The notes below the pieces were generated by a model. The model was not told where the DNA came from. It did no database searches and saw nothing but the letters and a program-made list of their open reading frames with translations. Shown here in pieces: positions 1 through 6,412 of a stretch of DNA of 7,307 bases. Every line of letters starts with the position of its first letter. The first letter of the stretch is position 1. The translations under genes were made by a program, and so were the position numbers. This DNA comes from Bacillota bacterium (GTDB taxonomy: Bacteria; Bacillota; Dethiobacteria; DTU022). The stretch covers positions 1 to 7,307 of the forward strand of contig JAAYGO010000111.1 of NCBI GenBank assembly GCA_012727685.1. The letters are read 5' to 3'.

Positions 1-957
1 CTGCTGGGGGTGGATGATCCAGCCGTCCTCTCCGCACAATGCGGGAACCTCTACCGCACGCTCTATACCGACAATGAGATCTGCAAGTTGAAAATCGCCA
101 ACTCGCTCTGGCTGGATCGGGAGGTAGAGGGGCGGGAGGTGAGCTTCAAGGAAGAATTCATTGACAACGCCACCGCCAATTTCTACGCCACGCTCTTTAG
201 CGCCGACTTTGCCGCGCCGGAAAGCGCAGAGGCCATGAGCGCGTGGATCTCCGAAAACACGAACGGCACGCTCGCGCCGCAGTTTGCGCCAGATCCCCAG
301 CAGATCATGAGCATCATCAACACCGTTTATTTTTGCGACGAGTGGACCGACCGCTTTAACGCGGATCAGACGCAGGCGGATCAGTTTTACCTGGAAAGCG
401 GCGAGAGCGTCACCTGCGATTTCATGAACAGGATATCCGGGTCGCAGGGCTTTAGCCGGGGCGCCGACTTTACCCGCGCTGCGCTGGGGCTGAAAAACAG
501 CGGCAGCATGGTCTTCATCCTGCCCGATGCAGGGGTCAAGGCAGGCGCTTTGCTGGCTTCCCCCGAAAAGATAACGGAGATTTTTACCGGAGGTGAAAGC
601 AAATATGGTGAAGTGATCTGGAGCGTGCCGAAATTTAATTACGGTTCCAGCTACAAGCTGAAGGAAGTGCTGCGCGAGCTGGGTGTGGCCCGCGCCTTTT
701 TGCCGGAGGCCGACTTTAGCGGGATTACCGAAGAGACGGCCTATGTATCGGAGGTGAGCCAGGAAACCCATATCGCCATTGATGAAAACGGCGTGGAAGC
801 ATCCGCCTTTACAAAGCTCGATCTCACCGGTGCCGGGTTGCCGGAAGACAAGGCGGAGATGATTCTTAACCGTCCCTTTATCTTCGGCATTACCGCCGCC
901 AACGGTACGCTGCTTTTCGCGGGAGTATGCATGAACCCCGCCGCAGCGGAGCATTAG
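1..957 (+). CDS. Serpin family protein, 5' end outside window
   Basis: Serpins are suicide inhibitors of serine or cysteine proteases; the reactive-centre loop is cleaved and the protease is trapped. The reading frame is already open at base 1, and 318 codons are visible of the usual 370-420, so the N-terminal helices are missing. Serpin landmarks appear in the expected order: NSLWLD near bases 100-117, the breach strand NTVYFCDEW at 319-345, VPKFNY at 625-642, the hinge DENGVEASAF at 781-810, NRPFIFGI at 868-891 and the C-terminal FAGVCMNP at 916-939. The hinge keeps the P15 Gly and small residues at P12-P10 expected of an inhibitory serpin, but P9 is Phe. By spacing from the hinge, P1-P1' is probably Ala-Gly (832-837), which would suit an elastase- or subtilisin-like target; the exact scissile bond is uncertain. 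Export cannot be judged without the N-terminus. The stop is TAG. The DUF169 gene follows 53 bases later with no convincing terminator between them, so co-transcription is possible. Confidence 0.93.
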   Translation: MLGVDDPAVLSAQCGNLYRTLYTDNEICKLKIANSLWLDREVEGREVSFKEEFIDNATANFYATLFSADFAAPESAEAMSAWISENTNGTLAPQFAPDPQQIMSIINTVYFCDEWTDRFNADQTQADQFYLESGESVTCDFMNRISGSQGFSRGADFTRAALGLKNSGSMVFILPDAGVKAGALLASPEKITEIFTGGESKYGEVIWSVPKFNYGSSYKLKEVLRELGVARAFLPEADFSGITEETAYVSEVSQETHIAIDENGVEASAFTKLDLTGAGLPEDKAEMILNRPFIFGITAANGTLLFAGVCMNPAAAEH

Positions 958-996
958 AAAAAGCTGGTTGCCAAGGCAAGTAAAAAACAATGGGCG

Positions 997-1002
997 AGGA
1001 GG
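997..1002 (+). promoter_or_regulatory. Ribosome binding site deciding the DUF169 start
   Basis: AGGAGG lies 8 bases before the ATG at 1011. An in-frame ATG at 990 would add seven residues (MGEEESD) but has no comparable site, and its first codons are the Shine-Dalgarno itself. The start at 1011 is therefore preferred. Confidence 0.85.
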
Positions 1003-1010
1003 AATCGGAT

Positions 1011-1772
1011 ATGAAACCACTCTCAATGGATCTGACTGTTTTCAACAAGCTTGATCTGCCGGAGCCGCCTGTCGGAGTCAAGTTCACCTTCTTCCGGCCG
1101 GAGGGGATGGAGCAGCTGGGGGCAGGGGAAAAGCTTTCCCTCTGCGAGATCTTTAAAAAGGCCCAGGCGACCAATAGCGCCTTTTATTTTGCGCGGGATA
1201 ACAACGAAACCTGCGTCGGGAAGATCCTGCTGGGCATGGAGGAGATGGAGCCGTTTGCCGAAAGCGGTCAAATCGGGGTCCGGCTGGGCGTCTTTCAGGA
1301 GGCGCGCGCCAATCAGCATCTCTACCAGCATATCCCGAAAATCAGCAAGGGCATTGTTAATTATGTCGCCTTTTCACCCATCGACAAGCTCACCTTTAAT
1401 CCGGACGTGCTGGTAATCAGCGCCAATCCCACCCAGGCCGAGATCGTCATGCGGGCGATCAGTTATTCCACGGGCGAGCTCTTCCGCTCCACCGCCACCC
1501 CGGTGATGGGCTGTGCCTGGTTTTTGATTTATCCGTATATAACCGGCAAAATCAACTTCATCCTTCCGGAGCTGGTGCACGGCCTGAAGGGAAGGGGTTT
1601 ATTCGCTCCCGATACGCTGCTGATCTCCATACCCTACCAGTGGATACCAACGGTTGCCGCCAACCTGCAGGAAATGGAGATCCATCTGCCCTCGCACGAG
1701 AGCAAGGAAGCCTACTATGCTGAATTTGCCGGGATACTTGCCGATCTGGCTGAAAAGTCGAAGAACCCGTAA
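1011..1772 (+). CDS. DUF169 family protein
   Basis: This 253-residue protein matches the DUF169 family (COG2043), whose biochemical function is not established. Family-type landmarks are PPVGVKF (residues 19-25), a Cys in LCEIFKKAQ (C45), CVGKILLGM (68-76), the most diagnostic stretch PDVLVISANPTQA (131-143), YSTGELF (152-158), GCAWF (167-171) and a C-terminal DTLLISIP (201-208). The cysteines C45, C68 and C168 sit in the three conserved blocks and could bind a metal or cofactor; this is inference. The later GC-containing block seen in many relatives appears here as GLKGRGLFAP (191-200), without a cysteine. There is no signal peptide or membrane segment, so it is probably cytoplasmic. DUF169 genes are, from memory, often found in anaerobes near UroD-fold methyltransferase and corrinoid genes, and such an operon lies downstream on the other strand. 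The family assignment is firm; the role is unknown. Confidence 0.88.
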   Translation: MKPLSMDLTVFNKLDLPEPPVGVKFTFFRPEGMEQLGAGEKLSLCEIFKKAQATNSAFYFARDNNETCVGKILLGMEEMEPFAESGQIGVRLGVFQEARANQHLYQHIPKISKGIVNYVAFSPIDKLTFNPDVLVISANPTQAEIVMRAISYSTGELFRSTATPVMGCAWFLIYPYITGKINFILPELVHGLKGRGLFAPDTLLISIPYQWIPTVAANLQEMEIHLPSHESKEAYYAEFAGILADLAEKSKNP

Positions 1773-1862
1773 GGGAGCAGCGTGATATTACAAGCTCTGC
1801 GCCGGATCGCCGTAGCTAAAGAAGATTTCTCCAATCGATCGGCATACACCCGGGCCGCCGGT

Positions 1863-1885
1863 AAATTGCTTTTCAGAAGCAATTT
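1863..1885 (+). terminator. Weak hairpin after the DUF169 gene, possible terminator
   Basis: AAATTGCTT and AAGCAATTT form a perfect 9-bp stem around the loop TTCAG, followed by a T-containing stretch (GATATACTTTGTTTG). The stem has only two G-C pairs and the T tract is interrupted, so it would be a poor intrinsic terminator. It is the only candidate between the DUF169 stop and rlmN apart from the GC-rich repeat. Confidence 0.3.
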
Positions 1886-1907
1886 GATATACTTTGTTTG
1901 AGCAAAA

Positions 1908-2095
1908 TAGGCTAGCCCCCAAGCTCCTTAAGTAGGGGGCACCATCAGAGGGCGAACATGGTGCCGGTCACGATCCTGTCTCCAGTGGCAGGAGCACAGG
2001 CTCCGGGCTGTGTTCTCCCCAAATGGTGCCACTCATGATTTTCTCTCCCCCCTTTGGGGGAAAGGGCAGGGTGAGGGGGTCTGAATCCGTCTACC
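1908..2095 (+). repeat. GC-rich palindromic intergenic repeat, copy A
   Basis: This copy matches the reverse complement of copy B (3991-4121). Shared blocks in order are a CCCA/CCAA-GCTCC segment (1916-1926), GGGGGCACCATCAG (1935-1948), CGAACATGGTGCC (1953-1965), CTCTCCCCCC with its G-rich partner arm (2043-2060), CAGGGTGAGGGGG (2067-2079) and CTGAATCCGTCTACC (2081-2095). The core resembles the widespread bacterial intergenic family with a CCCTCACCC-(N)-CCCTCTCCCC arm. Relative to copy B it carries about 65 extra bases between two copies of ATGGTGCC (1958-1965 and 2023-2030). It occupies most of the gene-free stretch 1773-2131, just upstream of rlmN. No clear promoter for rlmN could be picked out here. 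Confidence 0.75.
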
Positions 2096-2131
2096 CCTTT
2101 TTAGAGCAGTTTAGTTTAAGGTTGTGTTCCG

Positions 2132-3178
2132 ATGGGCAAAGTAAACATCCTGGCGCTGGCGCCGCAGGAGCTGCGCTCATTCATGGTAGAGATGGGCGAG
2201 AAGCCCTACCGGGCGGGGCAGATCCTGGCCTGGCTTTATGGCAAGGGGGCACAGTCGTGGGCGGAGATGACCGACCTGCCCGCCCGCTTGCGTCAGGCTC
2301 TGCCTGAAATTGCGGATACCGGCTTGCGGCCGATCCTGAAAAAGCAGGTTTCCACCGACGGAACCATGAAATACCTGGTCGGCCTGGAAGACGGGCAGGC
2401 GGTGGAGACCGTGGTGCTGCCCTATGCCATCGGGACCAGCGCCTGCATCTCGACCCAGGTTGGCTGCAAGATGGGCTGCCGCTTCTGCGCCTCGGGACTG
2501 CCGGGATTTATTCGCAACCTTTCGGCGGCGGAGATCATGGCCCAGCTGCTGCTGGTTAAAAATGAATTGTCAAAGGAAGGCAAGCAGCTAAAGGGTTTCG
2601 TGCTGATGGGCTCCGGCGAACCGCTCGACAACTACGAGGCCGTGGTTTCCTTTCTGGAGGCGGTGCAGGATCCCGAAAGGCTGGGCATGAGCCTGCGCCA
2701 CGTGACGCTCTCCACCTGCGGCCTGGCGCCGCGGATCCGCCGCCTGGCGGAGCTGGGCCGACCCTTAAACCTGGCGGTGTCGTTGAATGCGCCGAACAAT
2801 GCTTTGCGCAACCGGCTCATGCCCATCAACCGGCGCTACCCGCTGGAAGAGCTGCTAGCCGCCTGTGACGAGTATGCCAAAAAGACGGGGCGGCGGGTGA
2901 CCTACGAGTATATTTTAATCGATGGGGTCAATGACTGGCCCGAACATGCCGCGCAGCTCGCGGCCCTGCTGGCGGGCCGGCCTGCCCATGTTAATTTGAT
3001 CCGTTTTAATGCCATCTCGGAACTGGGCTTTATGCCGGGTGCGCCGGCAGCCGCCCGTGAATTTGCCCGTATCCTTAGGGAGCGGCAGATCAATGTCACG
3101 GTGCGCCGCAGGCTCGGCACCGACATCGACGCCGCCTGCGGGCAGCTGCGCAATAGATACATGAGCGATATTCCTTAA
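2132..3178 (+). CDS. rlmN: Radical SAM dual-specificity RNA methyltransferase RlmN
   Basis: RlmN methylates C2 of A2503 in 23S rRNA and of A37 in some tRNAs, using a 4Fe-4S cluster, two SAM molecules and a methyl-cysteine intermediate. The 348-residue product has normal family length. The radical SAM motif CKMGCRFC places cluster ligands at C112, C116 and C119. C105 (TSACIST) and C336 (DIDAACGQL) align by spacing with the two catalytic cysteines known in E. coli RlmN. The SAM-binding motif is GSGEP (160-164) instead of GMGEP, a variant common in Clostridia. The N-terminal RNA-binding region includes KPYRAGQILAWLY (24-36). The ribosome binding site is weak (AAGG 10 bases upstream). The Cfr resistance methyltransferase has the same fold, but this sequence reads as a housekeeping RlmN. 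Firmicute rlmN usually sits beside rsmB, prpC and prkC; here its partner is a creatininase homologue 16 bases downstream, so it may be a relocated or second copy. Confidence 0.95.
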   Translation: MGKVNILALAPQELRSFMVEMGEKPYRAGQILAWLYGKGAQSWAEMTDLPARLRQALPEIADTGLRPILKKQVSTDGTMKYLVGLEDGQAVETVVLPYAIGTSACISTQVGCKMGCRFCASGLPGFIRNLSAAEIMAQLLLVKNELSKEGKQLKGFVLMGSGEPLDNYEAVVSFLEAVQDPERLGMSLRHVTLSTCGLAPRIRRLAELGRPLNLAVSLNAPNNALRNRLMPINRRYPLEELLAACDEYAKKTGRRVTYEYILIDGVNDWPEHAAQLAALLAGRPAHVNLIRFNAISELGFMPGAPAAAREFARILRERQINVTVRRRLGTDIDAACGQLRNRYMSDIP

Positions 3179-3186
3179 AGGAGAGG
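3178..3186 (+). promoter_or_regulatory. Ribosome binding site of the creatininase-family gene
   Basis: AAGGAGAGG overlaps the last base of the rlmN stop codon and ends 8 bases before the ATG at 3195. The tight spacing supports one transcript with rlmN. Confidence 0.8.
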
Positions 3187-3194
3187 CAAGGCGA

Positions 3195-3965
3195 ATGAAG
3201 TACCTGGGAACGATGACCTATAGGCAGGTTGAACAATACCGGGAAAAGACAAACATGGCCCTTCTTCCGGTCGGCGCCACCGAGGCGCACGGCCCCCACC
3301 TGCCCCTGATGGTTGATTCGGTGAGCGCGGAAGAAATCGCGGAAAGAGCCGCCGAAAAGCTGCTGCGGAACAATATCGATGTGCTCATTGCCCCGGCCAT
3401 TCACTACGCGGTGGCGGATACATCCCATTCCTTTGCCGGCAATATCACCTTGAGCTTTGAAACGCTGGCCGGGCTGATCGAGGATATCTGCAGCAGCCTG
3501 TGCAAGTGGGGATTCAATCGCATTATGATCATCAGCGGCCACGGCGAGCAGAAGAACCGGCAGGCCATCGCCGAGGGCTTGAAGCGCGCCCAGGTGAAAA
3601 ATGAGCATATGAAAGCAGCCATTTCGAAATGGTTCGCCAAGGGGTTGCCTGCCTTGAGCAATCTCTGCCTGGAAGAACATCCGCAGTGGGATTATCATGC
3701 CGGGGAGTGGGAAACGGCCTTGATCCTGCTGCGGCATCCAGAATATGTGGACCGGGAAGAGCTGCAAAAGCTCGAGCCCAACTGGGAGGGCCAGTTCCTG
3801 TTAGAAAGGACGGCCGAGGGCAAGAAAGACTGGCTGGATCTGGGGGCGCCGCTGGCTTATTTCGGCGACCCGCGGAAGGCGAGGGAAGAAACCGCGGAAA
3901 AGGTCTATGACCTGTTTGCGGAAATCGTCACCGGCGAGGTCATGGCGCTGGCCAAAAAGGATTAA
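3195..3965 (+). CDS. Creatininase-family metal-dependent amidohydrolase
   Basis: The creatininase family (COG1402) hydrolyses cyclic or linear amides with a two-metal site; members include creatininase, other amidases and the mycofactocin peptidase MftE. The 256-residue length is typical. PVGATEAHGPHLPL followed by VD supplies E30, H32 and D41, spaced exactly as E34, H36 and D45 of Pseudomonas creatininase. GHGEQKN (115-121) supplies H116 and E118, matching its H120 and E122. Many relatives have GHGGN here and lack the Glu, so the site looks complete. HAGEWET (168-174) gives H168 and E173, spaced like H178 and E183 of creatininase. No signal peptide or membrane segment is seen, so it should be cytoplasmic. 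It forms an operon with rlmN (16-base gap). The substrate cannot be deduced: no creatine pathway gene or radical-SAM peptide cluster is near. The family call is firm; true creatininase activity is not claimed. Confidence 0.9.
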   Translation: MKYLGTMTYRQVEQYREKTNMALLPVGATEAHGPHLPLMVDSVSAEEIAERAAEKLLRNNIDVLIAPAIHYAVADTSHSFAGNITLSFETLAGLIEDICSSLCKWGFNRIMIISGHGEQKNRQAIAEGLKRAQVKNEHMKAAISKWFAKGLPALSNLCLEEHPQWDYHAGEWETALILLRHPEYVDREELQKLEPNWEGQFLLERTAEGKKDWLDLGAPLAYFGDPRKAREETAEKVYDLFAEIVTGEVMALAKKD

Positions 3966-3990
3966 TGAGGGAAGGGTTGCTCTGAAAATT

Positions 3991-4121
3991 GGTAGACGGA
4001 TTCAGCCCCCCCTCACCCTGACCCTCTCCCCCCCAAAAGGGGGGAGAGGGGATTTGGGATGGCGCCATTTTCGGATTTCTGGTGGTGCCCCCCCCGGCGG
4101 GAGCATGGGCGTCTGTCCTAA
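3991..4121 (-). repeat. GC-rich palindromic intergenic repeat, copy B (inverted relative to copy A)
   Basis: It begins 26 bases after the creatininase-family stop with GGTAGACGGATTCAG, then CCCTCACCCTGACC, then a 12-bp stem CCCTCTCCCCCC/GGGGGGAGAGGG (4022-4050) around a C plus AAAA loop, then ATGGCGCCAT, GGTGGTGCCCC and a segment ending near GAGCATGGGC. Read on the minus strand it follows copy A block for block, but lacks the extra 65 bases. Together with the terminator it fills the gap 3966-4265, where no gene is credible. Confidence 0.75.
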
Positions 4122-4205
4122 AAGTGGTTTGGTTAAGTTTTTGCAGCTTTGGCGGAGATATGGTGGGGGGAGACCGCCCCTCGCATGTGAATTCAGAATG
4201 ATGTT

Positions 4206-4234
4206 AAGGGGCTGCCCTTTTGGGACAGCCCCTT
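4206..4234. terminator. Bidirectional intrinsic terminator between convergent operons
   Basis: AAGGGGCTGCCC (4206-4217) and GGGACAGCCCCTT (4222-4234) form a 12-bp GC-rich stem with one bulged A and a TTTT loop. On the plus strand it is followed by TTTCTCCTT, ending the rlmN-creatininase transcript. On the minus strand it starts 32 bases after the methyltransferase stop, followed by a short AT-rich tail. Its place between converging genes suits use in both directions; the T tract is better on the plus strand. Confidence 0.8.
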
Positions 4235-4265
4235 TCTCCTTAACTCTTGGTTCCAATCCTTTGGT

Positions 4266-5618
4266 CTACTTGTAAACCCCGTATTCCTTGCTGAATGCAA
4301 CCATGGCCTTGACGTTTTCCGGCTTGGCTTCGTCAAAGAAGGCGCCGTTGCTCAGGATAAAGGCACCGTCTTTGCCAACCGTATCGATCAGTTTCTTGCA
4401 GTAGTCCTTCACTTCATCGATCGTGCCCAGCTTTAACAGGGAGGAAGGCACGTTGCCGGCAAGGCAGGCCTTTTGACCGACGGTCTTTCTCACTTTCTGG
4501 ATATCCGACTGGTCAATCAGCCAGAAGGTCTTCCCTTCCGGGATGTCCTGCATGATTTCCAGGCGTGAATCCCAACGCCCTTCCAGGGCGATGAAGGGGA
4601 TGCAGCCGCCTTCGATCAAGCCCTCGATCACCTGTTTCAGGGTGGGCCAGTAGAATTTCCTGAACTGCTCATCGGAAAGGAAGCCGTCGGCACCCTTGTG
4701 GAGAGGCATGAAGATGAGGGGGTTGCCGGTCTGCTGCATGGTGCTGATACCCATGGCGATCATGATCGGCACCTGCTGATCCAGGGCTTTGAGGAGCTTG
4801 TCGGGGATGCGGTACATATCCATCATCACGCCCCGGGTGCCCCGCAGGGTGTCGCCGAGCACGTCAAACGGCGCCTTGCTGTACCCGGCCAGTATATTCG
4901 GGTATCCCAGGGATTTCAGCTCCGCATCGGAGCCGCCCATGGCGCCCGCCCATTTCAGTGCTTCAGCTCCGGCTTCAAAGAGCTTCTGGAATGTTTCCTG
5001 AACCGGAGGCAGGCCGAAGGGGATGAAATTAAAGGCCACCCCGTACATTTCGAGAATGCCGGTGAAGGGGGGCAGCATGGTGAAGCCTTGCATCGCCCCG
5101 TAGACGCGCGGCAGGTAGAAATTGCGGAAGAAGAAGGAGGGATCCATGAGCAGCAGATCGTATTCATCCGCGGTCATATACTCCTTCTCAATGCACTGGT
5201 AGCAGTGTTCCTTCGCCACTCCGTGGCCGGGCCAGGCATAGAGCTTGTAGTCAACCAGTTCGTAGAAGCGGCCTGGTCCGGGGGCGGAAGCCCCGATATG
5301 CATGTCCGGATCGAATTCCAGGATGAATTTTTTAAATGCCGAGACGCACTTATCGTAGTCATACATGGCATCATACGGGGTGATCCCGGCGAAAAGATAG
5401 GGGAACATGCTGGGGAAAATCACGACCGGAACCCGGTCGGGCTTTTTCTTCATCTGGATGGCATCTTTAATCCTGGTGATATTGGCCTTGTATTTGGCTT
5501 CTGCTTCGGCGCTTTGGAACTTAAAGTCGTTTCCCTCGGGATCTTTCAGAGCTAACAGCTTTTGAAACTGGGCCTCCTGCTTTTCAGCAGCGGTCATCTC
5601 TTCCCATTTTTTTTCCAT
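4266..5618 (-). CDS. UroD-fold corrinoid-dependent methyltransferase (MtaA/CmuA superfamily)
   Basis: This 450-residue protein belongs to the uroporphyrinogen-decarboxylase superfamily (PF01208, COG0407), whose anaerobe members move methyl groups between substrates, corrinoid proteins and thiols or folate. Family landmarks are RVPVVIFPSMFP (62-73), MPLHKGADGFLSDEQFRKFY (304-323), ALEGRWDSRLE (344-354), ACLAGNVPSSLL with LGT (384-399) and AKPENVKAM (431-439). It is longer than typical MtaA (about 340), with an added N-terminus of roughly 60 residues rich in Lys and Glu. The Zn motif H-x-C...C of MtaA is not evident: by eye the first pair falls at A344/E346 and the last Cys at A426. The ATG at 5618 is chosen because GGAGG (5627-5631) lies 8 bases upstream; a TTG at 5648 would overlap the corrinoid gene. 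The gap to that gene is 4 bases and the GGAGG lies in its last codons, indicating translational coupling. The stop is TAG. The substrate is unknown; a heme-pathway decarboxylase role is unlikely given the partner. Confidence 0.9.
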   Translation of the reverse strand: MEKKWEEMTAAEKQEAQFQKLLALKDPEGNDFKFQSAEAEAKYKANITRIKDAIQMKKKPDRVPVVIFPSMFPYLFAGITPYDAMYDYDKCVSAFKKFILEFDPDMHIGASAPGPGRFYELVDYKLYAWPGHGVAKEHCYQCIEKEYMTADEYDLLLMDPSFFFRNFYLPRVYGAMQGFTMLPPFTGILEMYGVAFNFIPFGLPPVQETFQKLFEAGAEALKWAGAMGGSDAELKSLGYPNILAGYSKAPFDVLGDTLRGTRGVMMDMYRIPDKLLKALDQQVPIMIAMGISTMQQTGNPLIFMPLHKGADGFLSDEQFRKFYWPTLKQVIEGLIEGGCIPFIALEGRWDSRLEIMQDIPEGKTFWLIDQSDIQKVRKTVGQKACLAGNVPSSLLKLGTIDEVKDYCKKLIDTVGKDGAFILSNGAFFDEAKPENVKAMVAFSKEYGVYK

Positions 5619-5622
5619 TCTC

Positions 5623-6258
5623 TTAACCTCCAATCCATTGTTTTGCAAGCTTCACGGCATCCATGGCGTCCAAGCCGTAAGCATCCGCACCCGTGTACTC
5701 TTTTACCTGGTCGTCGATCTGGCCGCCGCCGATCATGATCTTCACCTTGTCGCGGAGGCCGGCTGCCGCAATGGCGTCCACGGTCCTTTTCATGGAGTCA
5801 AAAGCGAGGGTCAAGAATCCGCTCAGGCCGACCACAGGGGCATTGGTCTCTTTGAGCTTATCCACGATGGTTTGCACAGGAACGTCAATGCCGAGATCGA
5901 TGACCTCAAACCCGTTCACATCAAGCATGAAGACTACGAGGTCCTTGCCGATATCATGGATATCTCCTTCGACCGTTGCGATGATCACTTTGCCCAGTTT
6001 TTTAACCTCTTCACCGTGCTCTCCTTTGAGCTTGGGCTCAAGCAGAGCCACGATCCCTTTCAGGATTTCACCTGAAAAGATGAGGTCGGGAATGAAGTAT
6101 TCTCCTTTCGAGAACCTCTCTCCGACAATAGCCATTCCTTCCTTTGCTTCGTCTAATAGTACTGCCGGAGCAGTCCCCTTATCCAAGGCTTCCTGCACAT
6201 AGCTCAATGCCTCGGATTCCTTTAAATCTGACAGCAATTGCACCAGCTTTCCCGGCAA
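5623..6258 (-). CDS. Corrinoid (B12-binding) methyl-carrier protein, MtaC/MtvC-like
   Basis: This cytoplasmic carrier binds a corrinoid whose cobalt alternately accepts and donates a methyl group for its partner methyltransferases. The 211-residue product has the two-part family build: a helical N-terminal cap (about 1-85, including EGMAIVGERFSKGEYFIPDL at 40-59) and a Rossmann-like B12 domain. The domain has DIHDIG at 99-104, with H101 as the lower cobalt ligand, SGFLT at 146-150 in place of the common SALLT, and MIGGGQ at 175-180. The start is TTG at 6256-6258: AAGGGAGG (6267-6274) ends 8 bases upstream and no in-frame ATG occurs before residue 42. An upstream GTG at 6309 has no support. 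The first gene of its operon, it is followed 4 bases later by the UroD-fold methyltransferase. Its ribosome binding site falls in a predicted hairpin, and the leader carries a short ORF, so translational control is plausible. Confidence 0.93.
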   Translation of the reverse strand: MPGKLVQLLSDLKESEALSYVQEALDKGTAPAVLLDEAKEGMAIVGERFSKGEYFIPDLIFSGEILKGIVALLEPKLKGEHGEEVKKLGKVIIATVEGDIHDIGKDLVVFMLDVNGFEVIDLGIDVPVQTIVDKLKETNAPVVGLSGFLTLAFDSMKRTVDAIAAAGLRDKVKIMIGGGQIDDQVKEYTGADAYGLDAMDAVKLAKQWIGG

Positions 6259-6260
6259 AA

Positions 6261-6299
6261 CTAAAACCTCCCTTAATAATTTAATATTGGTCGTTTTAG
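6261..6299 (-). promoter_or_regulatory. Hairpin enclosing the ribosome binding site of the corrinoid gene
   Basis: On the minus strand CTAAAAC (6293-6299) is a perfect complement of GTTTTAG (6261-6267). After a 2x2 mismatch, CC (6289-6290) can also pair with GG (6270-6271). The Shine-Dalgarno AAGGGAGG (6267-6274) thus lies partly in the stem, next to the TTG start. The stem is AT-rich and of modest strength, so it could act as a weak or regulated block on translation. The structure is read by eye and was not folded by computer. Confidence 0.45.
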
Positions 6300-6364
6300 G
6301 TAAACACACTTTTCATTTCGATTTTAATTCAATGAATAACTGATCAGGCGATAACGTTTGCTTT

Positions 6365-6412
6365 AGCTTTTCCCTTTCTCCGGTCAAGAATAACTAAGCT
6401 GCAGGGAAAGCT
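6365..6412 (-). promoter_or_regulatory. Leader hairpin overlapping the short ORF
   Basis: On the minus strand AGCTTTCCCT (6403-6412) pairs with AGGGAAAAGCT (6365-6375), with one bulged A. The first arm lies inside codons 3-6 of the 8-codon ORF, and the TAG lies in the loop, so a ribosome translating the ORF would prevent or undo the stem. No T tract follows, so it is not itself an intrinsic terminator. Confidence 0.4.

Noticed and set aside
967..979. Small inverted repeat TTGCC/GGCAA between the serpin and DUF169 genes
   Set aside because: The stem is five pairs with a two-base loop and no T tract, too weak to be a terminator.
2023..2307. 94-codon plus-strand ORF ahead of and overlapping rlmN
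   Set aside because: Its first part is repeat translation (SPPFGGKGRVRG) and the rest is an alternate frame of rlmN.
4002..4256. 84-codon minus-strand ORF containing PPFGGERVRVRG
   Set aside because: Its peptide is the translation of the C-rich repeat, a well-known source of false genes. It also runs through the terminator and has no proper ribosome binding site.
3907..4275. 122-codon plus-strand ORF containing PLTLTLSPPKGG
   Set aside because: It starts inside the creatininase-family gene in another frame and then reads through the repeat and the terminator.
4698..5555. 285-codon plus-strand ORF opposite the methyltransferase
   Set aside because: It is the antisense shadow of a well-recognised gene and has no family motif of its own.
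5619..5648. TTG at 5648 as start of the methyltransferase
   Set aside because: It would overlap the corrinoid gene by 26 bases and lacks a ribosome binding site; the ATG at 5618 has GGAGG at 8 bases.
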